DNA of 64,000 bases, from NCBI RefSeq assembly GCF_025144995.1, contig NZ_CP102250.1, positions 1-64,000 of the forward strand, written 5' to 3'. Source of the DNA: Alistipes indistinctus YIT 12060 (GTDB lineage: Bacteria; Bacteroidota; Bacteroidia; Bacteroidales; Rikenellaceae). The notes beneath the pieces were generated by a model. The model was not told the DNA's origin and searched no databases. It saw nothing but the letters and a program-made list of their open reading frames with translations. Positions 17,778 through 25,866 of this stretch are shown piece by piece (the first letter of the stretch is position 1; the number at the start of each line of letters is the position of its first letter). A program made the translations under genes and the position numbers.

Positions 17778-19625
17778 TTACGGCAGCTGCTGCGATGCCA
17801 GCCGCTTCTTTTCCACCCTCACCTCTTGGGCTGTTCCGTTGAACCACGAAAGCATCGGTGAATCGGTTAGCATGATCCCCGTTTCGTATCTCTTCCCGGG
17901 GCGCAATTCCGGTACCACGGTCGTTGCATGGAATTGCAATTTCCCTTCTGGCGGCAGTACACCGGATATGCCACCGAGCGGTACGATCAGGACGGAATCT
18001 CCGAGGTGTCTCCATACGATATTGACGGTAAGGGGCCAGAGTCGGGGTGCGGTTCCATGTTTCACCGGTTCGACTTCCGTTCCGCTGTTCACGGTGCTGT
18101 TTGACGTTCCGGCTGCCGGGACGGGGACTTGCTTCCCGAAAGTGCCGTTTGCCGTTTCAGAACCGCTTGTACCTTTTTCTAGGATATAAACATAAGGGTA
18201 GGGGTTGTGCAGGGTCACATCCAGGTGGAGCGAATCGCCCTGGTTGACTGTCGGCGGCAAACCGGTGATTTCGGCGATGATTTTCCGGACCGGAATAAAC
18301 GGATCCGCGACCAGGTAATGGAATTTCTTGCCGTTGGCAAGCTTTATCTCCTGTGCTCCGGGCGTACTGTCCAATACTTCGGTGAGGACGGCCCGGCCCG
18401 CCATCCGGGTGTCGTCGTCGCGGAGCTGGTAGTGGCTGGTGCGGTAAGTGACCACGGGTTGCGCGTAGCTCTCGCCTCCAGTGTAAAAATGATATTTGGC
18501 AGCGGCCGTGTAACTGCCGTTGAAGATGATCGGCCGTCCTTGGGCCGTATCGGCCAGTTGTGCATATGTCTCACGATTGTCGAATACCTGGAACTTGATC
18601 CCCAATGGGTTGAAGATCATTTCGATGCGGGTGAGCGCCACGAGTGCCAGTGTGATCCAGCAGACCCACAGCGTGTAGTGCCGCAACTTTTCCCGCTCCC
18701 GGATAAATCCGAATAACAGTGCGATGATCCCGAATGTCGCCGGAATCTCCCATTGCGGCTGTACGTAGCCGCGCAGGGTAGAAGAGAGGAAAAAGAGGAT
18801 GAAACCTGCCGCGATGCAGCTCAGTGCGCGGTCGACAGGGCGCACGGCACGGTTTTTCCACCATGCCGCGATGAAAACCGGAAAGAGGAACGGGTTGAAG
18901 ATTGCAAAGAGGTTTAACAGGTATTCCGTGACGAACCCGAATTCAAAGTCGCGGTTGCGTCCCGCGAGATGATAGCGCAGCGATACCCAGTCGTGGGCAT
19001 ACTGCCACCACAGATGGGGGATGACCAACAGGGCCGCCAGCAGGCAGGCGGCGTAGAATTTCGGGTTTTTCAGCAATCTGAGGTTCGACAGCACCGTGAA
19101 CAGGAACACTAGCGCGCCGTGGTATTTGCTGTAGGCCAGTCCCGCAAGGCTTACTGCGATGAACAGGACTGCCAGCCAATTGCTCCGTTCCGTAAAATAT
19201 TTATAACTCCACAGGAACAGTGCGGTGAACAGCATCAACGGCCCATCGGGTACGGCGATGAAGCCGTAGAGTTGCAGGATGGGCATTGCGGCCGCGATCA
19301 GCAGGAACAATCCTGCATCGCGAACCGTCGTCTCCCGGGGGCGGATGATCCGCCAGAGTGCGAACAGGTAGATGGGTTGTAGGACTGTGAAGAAAAAGCG
19401 TACACCGATCTCTCCGCCCAGAAAACCGCCGAGATGCACCAACAGTGCCGTCATGGGCGGATGGTCGAAATAGCCCCAGGCGAGTCGTCCCGCGAACATG
19501 TGATAATAGGCTTCGTCATCGGCCAGCTCGGTGCACCCCGCCTGGACGAGGTTTACGATCCACCAAAGGCCGAGACCCAGCCACACCAAAGTTTCGGGGT
19601 TCTTGATCTTTTGCAACGCTCTCAT
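17778..19625 (-). CDS. GT39/ArnT-like membrane glycosyltransferase
   Basis: Polytopic membrane protein of 615 residues. The first extracytoplasmic loop has the acidic motif ELADDEAYYHMFAGRLAWGY followed by FDHPPMTALLV, as in GT-C fold enzymes of the GT39/83 (PMT/ArnT) type, where the aspartate is catalytic. About ten hydrophobic helices fill residues 1-350, and a soluble periplasmic domain of about 260 residues follows. The likely donor is a polyprenyl-phosphate sugar, which agrees with the GtrA gene next door. The acceptor (lipid A, protein or O-antigen) is unknown. A -7 element at 19646-19653 and the upstream terminator mark it as the first gene of the group. Confidence 0.85.
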   Translation of the reverse strand: MRALQKIKNPETLVWLGLGLWWIVNLVQAGCTELADDEAYYHMFAGRLAWGYFDHPPMTALLVHLGGFLGGEIGVRFFFTVLQPIYLFALWRIIRPRETTVRDAGLFLLIAAAMPILQLYGFIAVPDGPLMLFTALFLWSYKYFTERSNWLAVLFIAVSLAGLAYSKYHGALVFLFTVLSNLRLLKNPKFYAACLLAALLVIPHLWWQYAHDWVSLRYHLAGRNRDFEFGFVTEYLLNLFAIFNPFLFPVFIAAWWKNRAVRPVDRALSCIAAGFILFFLSSTLRGYVQPQWEIPATFGIIALLFGFIREREKLRHYTLWVCWITLALVALTRIEMIFNPLGIKFQVFDNRETYAQLADTAQGRPIIFNGSYTAAAKYHFYTGGESYAQPVVTYRTSHYQLRDDDTRMAGRAVLTEVLDSTPGAQEIKLANGKKFHYLVADPFIPVRKIIAEITGLPPTVNQGDSLHLDVTLHNPYPYVYILEKGTSGSETANGTFGKQVPVPAAGTSNSTVNSGTEVEPVKHGTAPRLWPLTVNIVWRHLGDSVLIVPLGGISGVLPPEGKLQFHATTVVPELRPGKRYETGIMLTDSPMLSWFNGTAQEVRVEKKRLASQQLP

Positions 19626-19645
19626 GTGTCGGTTCGTTTTGTCTG

Positions 19646-19653
19646 CAAAGATA
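19646..19653 (-). promoter_or_regulatory. -7 promoter element for the GT39-GtrA-acetyltransferase group
   Basis: CAAAGATA on the plus strand is TATCTTTG on the minus strand, 21 bases before the start at 19625. It touches the terminator of the upstream synthase gene (19656-19683). Confidence 0.55.
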
Positions 19654-19655
19654 AC

Positions 19656-19683
19656 AAAAAACAGCCGCGCAGGGCGGCTGTTT
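19656..19683 (-). terminator. Terminator of the alpha-oxoamine synthase gene
   Basis: ACAGCCGC (19661-19668) pairs with GCGGCTGT (19674-19681), extended by flanking A-T pairs. On the minus strand the stem is followed by a T-run. It lies about 50 bases past the synthase stop. Confidence 0.75.
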
Positions 19684-19734
19684 CTGAAAATCTGCCGGAC
19701 ACGGCTGTGCGTACCGGTAATCCTCGTTAAAGGT

Positions 19735-20985
19735 CTATTTTTCGGACATGTCCTGGATCGGCTTTTTGTAATCGCCGGCTAGTAACCGCTTGTGGCATTT
19801 TTCGAAGCAGTCGAGCGTATAATTCACGTCTTCGAGCGTATGTACGGCCGTCGGGATGATACGCAGGATGATCTCACCGCGCGGGATGACCGGGTAAACG
19901 ACCACCGAACAAAAGAGGTTGTAGGTCTCGCGGAGGTCTACGACGATGTTGCAGGCCTCTTCGACGCCGCCCTTCATATAGACGGGGGTGACGGGTGAGA
20001 GCGTACCGCCGATGTCGAAGCCGCGTTCGCGGAAACCGTTCTGCAGCGCGCGGACGATTTTCCACAGGTTTTCCTGGTATTCGGGATGGTTGCGGATCAG
20101 GTCCAGACGTTTCAGCGCGCCGATCACCATCGGCATCGGCAGCGATTTGGCGTAAGTCTGCGAGCGCATGTTGTAACGCAGGAAGTCGACGATGTACTTT
20201 TCAGATGCGACGAAAGCGCCGATGCCGGCCATCGATTTGGCGAAGGTGTTGAACAGCACGTCCACGCCGTCGATTACGCCGAAATGGCTCGCGGTACCGC
20301 GTCCGCCTTCGCCCATCGTACCGAAGCCGTGCGCGTCGTCCACCAGCAGGCGGAAGTTGAACTCCTTTTTCATCGCGACGATCTCGTCGAGCTTGCCCAG
20401 GTCGCCCTTCATGCCGAAGACGCCTTCGGTGATGACCAATACGCCTCCGCCGTTCTCTTCGGCCAGTTTCGTCGCACGTTCGAGTTGCTTGCGGCAGGCC
20501 GCCATGTCGTTGTGCGGATAGACGAAACGCTTGCCGGTGTGCAGACGCAGACCGTCGATGATGCAGGCGTGCGCTTCGGAGTCGTAGACCACTACGTCGC
20601 GGCGCGTGAGCAGGCAATCGATGATCGATACCATGCCCTGATAACCGTAGTTGAGCAGGAAGGCGTCCGGCTTGCCGACGAAGGCCGCCAGTTCGCGTTC
20701 GAGCTGCTCGTGCCATTTGGTCTGGCCGCTCATCATGCGGGCACCCATCGGAGCCGCCATGCCGAATTTCGCGGCGCCTTCGGCGTCGGCCTTGCGCACT
20801 TCGGGATGGTTGGCCAGGCCGAGGTAGTTGTTCAGGCTCCAGTTCAGCACTTCGCGACCGCGGAACATCATCCTCGGACCGATCTCCCCTTCGAGTTTCG
20901 GAAACGAATAATAACCGTGGCTCAGTTTCTGGTATTGGCCGATCGGGCCGCCGGCGTTCTGGTGTATTCTGTCAAAAATATCCAC
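19735..20985 (-). CDS. Alpha-oxoamine synthase, probable serine palmitoyltransferase
   Basis: PLP enzyme of 416 residues in the family that includes serine palmitoyltransferase, KBL, BioF and HemA. The PLP lysine is Lys250 (TFAKSMAGIG) and the cofactor aspartate/histidine motif is LLVDDAHGFG (Asp217, His219). NNYLGLANHPEV and PMGARMMSGQTKWHEQLE are family signatures. It closely resembles the Bacteroidota type considered to make 3-ketosphinganine from serine and an acyl-CoA or acyl-ACP for sphingolipids. Glycine C-acetyltransferase (kbl) is the main alternative; no threonine dehydrogenase gene is adjacent. It is a single-gene unit with a -7 box at 21075 and a terminator downstream. Confidence 0.75.
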   Translation of the reverse strand: MDIFDRIHQNAGGPIGQYQKLSHGYYSFPKLEGEIGPRMMFRGREVLNWSLNNYLGLANHPEVRKADAEGAAKFGMAAPMGARMMSGQTKWHEQLERELAAFVGKPDAFLLNYGYQGMVSIIDCLLTRRDVVVYDSEAHACIIDGLRLHTGKRFVYPHNDMAACRKQLERATKLAEENGGGVLVITEGVFGMKGDLGKLDEIVAMKKEFNFRLLVDDAHGFGTMGEGGRGTASHFGVIDGVDVLFNTFAKSMAGIGAFVASEKYIVDFLRYNMRSQTYAKSLPMPMVIGALKRLDLIRNHPEYQENLWKIVRALQNGFRERGFDIGGTLSPVTPVYMKGGVEEACNIVVDLRETYNLFCSVVVYPVIPRGEIILRIIPTAVHTLEDVNYTLDCFEKCHKRLLAGDYKKPIQDMSEK

Positions 20986-21074
20986 AACAGTAGTGATTTA
21001 ATTAAGGTTGTATTGATGTTTTAATTGTCTTTCCCGGACGGGATGTTTCATTGGCCCACCTTTTACGAGCCACG

Positions 21075-21082
21075 CAAATTTA
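21075..21082 (-). promoter_or_regulatory. -7 promoter element for the alpha-oxoamine synthase
   Basis: CAAATTTA on the plus strand gives TAAATTTG on the minus strand, an exact TAnnTTTG match about 90 bases before the start codon. Confidence 0.45.
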
Positions 21083-21307
21083 GGTAAATTTTGCCTGAAT
21101 GGGTCATCTGTCGCCGGATGAAGGGTCAATGTGACAGCAAAATACGTCTTTATACTTAGTGCGTGAAAAATGGCAGAACCGCTTTCTTCGGGAGGATAAC
21201 AGCCGGATTTTGTCCCGAATCCGGAACCGGGGACGGAGTGTGAAATTTATCCGGCCGCTTTTTTAGGAAAAAAACAATATATGTTTTCCCAACTCGTTAA
21301 AATTACA

Positions 21308-21315
21308 TAACTTTG
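21308..21315 (+). promoter_or_regulatory. -7 promoter element for the bamD operon
   Basis: TAACTTTG exactly matches TAnnTTTG. A T-rich TGTTTT at 21282-21287 lies 20 bases upstream in the -33 position. The ATG is 63 bases downstream. Confidence 0.6.
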
Positions 21316-21378
21316 CCCAATCCTTAATTGTGGGGGTGTTTCCCGCTGTCAACAAGGTTGAGCCGGAAAGTCCAGAAA

Positions 21379-22392
21379 ATGAAGATGAAGCATTGTTTCG
21401 GTAAATATTTTGCCCTGTTCGTTGCCTTGTGTGCAGTGTCGTGCAGCGGATACAACAAGTTGCTCAAGAGCGACGATCACGAGCAAAAGTACAAAATGGC
21501 GCTCGAATACTATGAAAAGGGGAAGTACTCCAAGACCGCGTCGTTGCTCGAAAGCCTGAACCAGGTTTTCGCGGGTACCAACCGGTCGGATACGCTGGCT
21601 TACTATTACGGTGCTTCGCTTTACAAACAGGGCGATTTTACGACCAGCGGCGAGATTTTCGACGGCTTTCGCCACCATTACGGACGCAGTCCCTTCCTGG
21701 AGGATGTCGAGTATATGTATGCCAAAGGGCTTTATTTTTCCGCTCCGTCCTACAAACGCGACCAGACCAATACGCACAAGGCGATCATGGCTATCGGCGA
21801 ATACCTGAACCGCTACCCCAACAGTACGAAGAAAGAGTCGCTGATGGAGAACGTGACGGAACTGCAGCAGCGTTTGTATGATAAATCGATGGAGAATGCG
21901 AAGCTCTATTACGATATCGGGTATTACAACTCCGCGATCGTGGCCCTGCGCAACGCCATCGAACTTTACCCGGAGACCAACCACCGCGAACTGCTTTCCT
22001 ACCTGATCGTGCGTTCGCATTACCTTTATGCGAAGAACAGCATTCCGGAAAAGCAGCGCCAGCGTTATATGGACCTGCAGGACGCTTATTACAGTTTCGT
22101 GGCTGAATATCCCGAGAGTTCCTACCGCAAGGAGGTAGACAAAATGCAGGAAGAGGCCAAAAAATTCCTGGCCCGTTATAGCGAAAAGGAGCAGGCCAAG
22201 GAGGCTGCGGCCGAAGCGAAAAAGGCCCAAACAGAGAAACAGGGCGTTGACGTCCGCGACGAGCATATTCCCGAGCTGAAGCTCAAGCCGCTGGAGACTC
22301 CGGAAGGCATGCTGAAGCCGAAAAAGATCAAGCAAAACAACGAATTCAATCTCCAAAACAGCACCATACAAAATGGAAATCAAGAAAAGTAA
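21379..22392 (+). CDS. bamD: Outer membrane assembly lipoprotein BamD
   Basis: TPR lipoprotein of the Bam complex that inserts beta-barrel proteins into the outer membrane, 337 residues. The lipoprotein signal ends in AVSCSGYNK. The helical repeats YKMALEYYEKGKYSKTASLLES, YYYGASLYKQGDFTTSGEIF and DIGYYNSAIVALRNAIELYP form the superhelix. The C-terminus is charged and glutamate/lysine-rich. The start at 21379 places the signal peptide at the N-terminus; the frame is open further to 21328. An alternative ATG is two codons later. It overlaps the omega subunit gene by 20 bases. Confidence 0.92.
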   Translation: MKMKHCFGKYFALFVALCAVSCSGYNKLLKSDDHEQKYKMALEYYEKGKYSKTASLLESLNQVFAGTNRSDTLAYYYGASLYKQGDFTTSGEIFDGFRHHYGRSPFLEDVEYMYAKGLYFSAPSYKRDQTNTHKAIMAIGEYLNRYPNSTKKESLMENVTELQQRLYDKSMENAKLYYDIGYYNSAIVALRNAIELYPETNHRELLSYLIVRSHYLYAKNSIPEKQRQRYMDLQDAYYSFVAEYPESSYRKEVDKMQEEAKKFLARYSEKEQAKEAAAEAKKAQTEKQGVDVRDEHIPELKLKPLETPEGMLKPKKIKQNNEFNLQNSTIQNGNQEK

Positions 22393-22714
22393 CATTCCCA
22401 ACAACACCATCACGCGCAAACTGACCGACCTGGATGCGCCGACGGGAAATATCTACGAGTCCGTTGTGGTCATTTCCAAACGGGCCAACCAGATCTCCAG
22501 CGAGATCAAGCAGGAGCTGAACCGCAAACTGGCCGATTTCTCGAGCGTGAACGACTCTTTGGAGGAGACTTTCGAGAATCGCGAACAGATCGAGATTTCC
22601 AAGTATTACGAGAAACTTCCCAAACCCGCGATTATCGCGACCGAGGAATTTCTCGAGGGAAAGGTTTATTTCCGCGAAAACAACGAGGCAGAAACGCAGC
22701 CGCAGGAGGCATAG
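22373..22714 (+). CDS. rpoZ: RNA polymerase omega-like subunit (RpoZ/Rpb6 family)
   Basis: Protein of 113 residues. The core GNIYESVVVISKRANQISSEIKQELNRKL is the omega/Rpb6 segment that clamps the beta-prime C-terminus, here longer than the E. coli subunit, as is usual in Bacteroidota. The C-terminal half (ISKYYEKLPKPAIIATEEFLEGKVYF) is also typical of the phylum. The gene starts inside the 3' end of bamD, which suggests translational coupling, and lies 40 bases before coaBC. Confidence 0.88.
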   Translation: MEIKKSNIPNNTITRKLTDLDAPTGNIYESVVVISKRANQISSEIKQELNRKLADFSSVNDSLEETFENREQIEISKYYEKLPKPAIIATEEFLEGKVYFRENNEAETQPQEA

Positions 22715-22754
22715 CGCATACGTCGTCGTATTAACCGCATAATACCTGCCTACC

Positions 22755-23966
22755 ATGCTTGCAGGAAAAAGAATAATTGTCGGAGTGACAGGAAGTATCG
22801 CAGCCTATAAGGCTGCGATACTCGTCAGATTGCTTGTCAAAGCGGGGGCCGAGGTGCGGGTGCTGATGACCCCTCTGGCCAAAGAGTTCATTACGCCGCT
22901 GACGCTTGCTACGTTGAGCAAGCATCCCATCCTGGTCGAATTTTTCAATCCGGAGAACGGCGAGTGGAACTCGCATGTGAGTCTCGGTGAATGGGCCGAC
23001 GCCTACCTGATCGCACCGGCTACGGCCAATACGATCGCGAAAATGGCGACCGGTACGGCCGACAACCTACTGCTCACTACTTACCTTTCGGCGCGTTGCC
23101 CGGTATTCGTGGCTCCGGCGATGGACCTCGACATGTTCGCCCATCCGGCGACTTGGGGTAATATCGGCACGTTGCGCCGCTACGGCAATCATATTATCGA
23201 GCCCGCTTCGGGGGAGCTAGCCAGCGGTCTGGAAGGCAAAGGCCGCATGGAGGAGCCGGAACGGATCGTCGAGGTGCTCAGCGCCTATTTCGGAGGTGAA
23301 GAAACGCAGGTTGAAACTACGTTGAAAGGCCGTAAGTTGATGGTGACGGCCGGACCGACGCTCGAACCGATCGATCCGGTGCGCTATATCTCGAACCATT
23401 CCTCGGGTAAAATGGGGTACGCCATTGCCGCCGAACTGTCCCGCCGCGGTGCCGAAGTGGTACTCGTCAGCGGGCGTACGGGATTGCCGGTGCCGCAGGG
23501 GGTGAAGCGGGTGGATGTCCTGACGGCCGAAGAGATGTACCGGGCGGCAGTCGATACCTTTGCCGGTTGCGACGGAGCGGTGATGTGTGCCGCGGTGGCC
23601 GATTACACCCCTGCGGAGGTTGCCGTTACGAAGATCAAAAAGGAGGGTGCCGAGTGGACCCTTACCTTGCGCCAGACGCACGATATTGCAGCCGAATTGG
23701 GCTGTGTCAAAGGAGACCGGGTGCTGGTAGGCTTTGCATTGGAAACCGATCACGAACGTGAAAATGCGGTGAAAAAGCTGCAAAAAAAGCATCTCGATTT
23801 TATCGTGCTCAATTCGTTGGCCGAGGCCGGAGCCGGGTTTGGTGTCGATACGAACCGCATTACGATCATCGATCGTGAAGGGCATGCCGAAGAGTACGGA
23901 CTCAAGCCGAAATCCGATGTGGCACGCGATATCGCCGATAAGATTGAAAAATACCTGGATAGATAA
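22755..23966 (+). CDS. coaBC: Bifunctional phosphopantothenoylcysteine decarboxylase/phosphopantothenate-cysteine ligase
   Basis: Coenzyme A biosynthesis enzyme of 403 residues. The N-terminal CoaC half binds FMN (GVTGSIAAYKA) and has the catalytic histidine in NSHVSLGEWAD, followed by APATANTIAKMATGTADNLL and the substrate loop APAMDLDM. The CoaB half begins at about residue 190 with MVTAGPTLEPIDPVRYISNHSSGKMG and contains CAAVADYTP and the lysine-rich KIKKEG. Both halves are complete. It is the third gene of the bamD operon; recN follows after only 26 bases. Confidence 0.96.
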   Translation: MLAGKRIIVGVTGSIAAYKAAILVRLLVKAGAEVRVLMTPLAKEFITPLTLATLSKHPILVEFFNPENGEWNSHVSLGEWADAYLIAPATANTIAKMATGTADNLLLTTYLSARCPVFVAPAMDLDMFAHPATWGNIGTLRRYGNHIIEPASGELASGLEGKGRMEEPERIVEVLSAYFGGEETQVETTLKGRKLMVTAGPTLEPIDPVRYISNHSSGKMGYAIAAELSRRGAEVVLVSGRTGLPVPQGVKRVDVLTAEEMYRAAVDTFAGCDGAVMCAAVADYTPAEVAVTKIKKEGAEWTLTLRQTHDIAAELGCVKGDRVLVGFALETDHERENAVKKLQKKHLDFIVLNSLAEAGAGFGVDTNRITIIDREGHAEEYGLKPKSDVARDIADKIEKYLDR

Positions 23967-23992
23967 ACTGTCTGTTAATTTCTGTTTGCGCT

Positions 23993-25657
23993 ATGCTCAA
24001 GCGGTTGTCGGTAGAGAATTATGCGTTGATCGATAAGCTCGATATCGCTTTCGCTCCGGGGTTGAACATCATCACCGGCGAAACCGGCGCGGGTAAGTCG
24101 ATCCTGCTCGGTGCGCTGGGGCTGATCCTCGGTAACCGAGGCGATGTCGCTGCGATTCGCGACGCGCAGCGCAACTGCGTGATCGAAGCAGAATTTGACC
24201 TGTCGGGTTACCGGCTTGAAGGGTTGTTCGCCTCGTTCGATATCGACTACGATCAGCAATGCATGATTCGCCGGGTGATCACTCCGGCGGGTAAAAGCCG
24301 TGCTTATGTGAACGACCTGCCCGTGCAACTGGCTGCGTTGCGTGCCATCGGCGAACGCTTGATCGACATCCATTCGCAGCATCAGACCCTTTTGCTCGGT
24401 GAAAGTCGGTTTCAGACCGCGTTGCTCGACAGCGTGGCGGCGCATGCGCAGTTGTTGGAGCAATACGGCAGCGTTTACGACGAATTGAACCGTACGCAGC
24501 GGGAGCGGGACGAATTGCTGCGTCTTGCCGCCGAAAGCGGTAAAGACCGCGAATACATTGCTTACCAGTTGGAGGAGTTACAGGCTGCAAGGCTTGCGGA
24601 AGGCGAGCAGGAAGAATTGGAGAGTCTGCTGGATGAACTGAGCCATGCCGTCGAGATCAAGGACAACCTGTTGTATGCGGCACAGGTGCTCGATGGCGAT
24701 GAGCAGGGCGTGTTGACCCGGCTCAAAGGAATCGAACAGGCGATAGGGCGCTTACAGGGAGTTTATCCCCAGGCCGGGCAATTTTACCAGCGCCTGCACA
24801 GTGCGGCGCTTGATCTGAAAGACATTGCTTCTGAAATTACCTCGGAGGGAGACCGCATTGAGGCCGATCCGCTTCGGCAGGAGCAGACCCGGGAGCGGCT
24901 CGACCTGATTTATTCGTTGCAGCAGAAACATAAGGTTGATTCGGTGGCAGCCCTGTTGGCTTTGCAGGCCGGATACGAGCAGCGCCTTTCGGGGCTAGAC
25001 TCTTATGGCTCCCAGGTAGAGGAACTGACACTCCGGATTGAAACTTTGTTGGCGCGTGCAGGGGAACTTGCGGCATCCATTACTGCCGGACGCCGTGCTG
25101 CCGGGCCGAAAGTGGAACAGCATGTGACGGGTTTGCTTGTCCAGTTGGGTATGCCGTCGGCACAGTTGCGTATCGAGGTCGCTCCGGCGGGCGAGTTGCG
25201 CGCCGATGGCGCCGATCTGATTCGGTTCCTGTTTACGGCTAACCACAACACGTCGCTGCAACCGATCGAGAAGGTGGCTTCGGGCGGCGAGATGTCGCGC
25301 CTGATGCTTTCGCTCAAAGCCCTCGTGGCGGCGCATGCGCAGTTGCCAACTATTATTTTCGACGAAATCGATACCGGCGTTTCCGGGGCCATCGCGGACA
25401 AAATGGGCGAGATCATTACGAACCTGTCCGGGAGCCTGCAGGTGGTCAATATCACGCACCTGCCTCAGGTGGCCTCGAAAGGCGACCATCATTTCCTCGT
25501 GTATAAAGAGGAGACTCCCGAAGGGACGCTGTCCCGCATCCGCAAGCTTTCCTCGGAGGCACGGGTGGCGGAGATTGCCAAAATGCTGAGCGGCTCGGCC
25601 GTGACGGCTGCGGCTACGGAACAGGCCCGGTTACTGCTCGGGATGGAAAAATTGTAA
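23993..25657 (+). CDS. recN: DNA repair protein RecN
   Basis: SMC-like ATPase for double-strand break repair, 554 residues. Walker A is GETGAGKSILLGALGL near residue 33, the Q-loop region includes HSQHQTLLL, the signature is VASGGEMSRLMLSLK, and Walker B is PTIIFDEIDTGVSG. Two coiled-coil arms run over about residues 150-225 and 265-370, rich in Glu, Leu and Gln. Length and order are normal. It ends the bamD-rpoZ-coaBC-recN operon at a T-tailed hairpin (25663-25692). Confidence 0.95.
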   Translation: MLKRLSVENYALIDKLDIAFAPGLNIITGETGAGKSILLGALGLILGNRGDVAAIRDAQRNCVIEAEFDLSGYRLEGLFASFDIDYDQQCMIRRVITPAGKSRAYVNDLPVQLAALRAIGERLIDIHSQHQTLLLGESRFQTALLDSVAAHAQLLEQYGSVYDELNRTQRERDELLRLAAESGKDREYIAYQLEELQAARLAEGEQEELESLLDELSHAVEIKDNLLYAAQVLDGDEQGVLTRLKGIEQAIGRLQGVYPQAGQFYQRLHSAALDLKDIASEITSEGDRIEADPLRQEQTRERLDLIYSLQQKHKVDSVAALLALQAGYEQRLSGLDSYGSQVEELTLRIETLLARAGELAASITAGRRAAGPKVEQHVTGLLVQLGMPSAQLRIEVAPAGELRADGADLIRFLFTANHNTSLQPIEKVASGGEMSRLMLSLKALVAAHAQLPTIIFDEIDTGVSGAIADKMGEIITNLSGSLQVVNITHLPQVASKGDHHFLVYKEETPEGTLSRIRKLSSEARVAEIAKMLSGSAVTAAATEQARLLLGMEKL

Positions 25658-25662
25658 GCAGG

Positions 25663-25692
25663 AGCGAAATAATCGGTCAAATTTCGCTTTTT
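25663..25692 (+). terminator. Terminator after recN
   Basis: AGCGAAAT (25663-25670) pairs with ATTTCGCT (25681-25688) around a 10-base loop, followed by a T-run. It lies just after the recN stop. Confidence 0.75.
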
Positions 25693-25819
25693 GCCGTCGG
25701 ATCGTTTTTTCTTTTCTTTTCGGTGCATTTGTTTGTTATTTAGTTTCTTATAACTATTTTTATTGTTTTTGGTGTCGTATATCTCCCCGCGGCGCACGTT
25801 TCTGTTTTTGCATTCCGCA

Positions 25820-25827
25820 TACATTTG
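25820..25827 (+). promoter_or_regulatory. -7 promoter element for the leu operon
   Basis: TACATTTG exactly matches TAnnTTTG, 39 bases before the leuA ATG. The short leader leaves no room for a leucine-codon attenuator or a T-box. No convincing -33 box. Confidence 0.45.
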
Positions 25828-25866
25828 CATATCAAGCCGAATTGGTAAAACAGCAACGAAAAGCTT

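Larger units (their letters stand above)
20986..21378. other. Divergent regulatory region between the oxoamine synthase and bamD
   Basis: About 390 bases with no supported gene. It contains the minus-strand -7 box (21075-21082) and the plus-strand -7 box (21308-21315). The reading frame that continues bamD upstream to 21328 is not used, because the lipoprotein signal starts at 21379. Confidence 0.6.

Noticed and set aside
25658-25866. Leader peptide, T-box or riboswitch before leuA
   Set aside because: The leader predicted from the -7 box is only about 33 bases and has no run of leucine codons, no T-box and no riboswitch fold that I could recognise.
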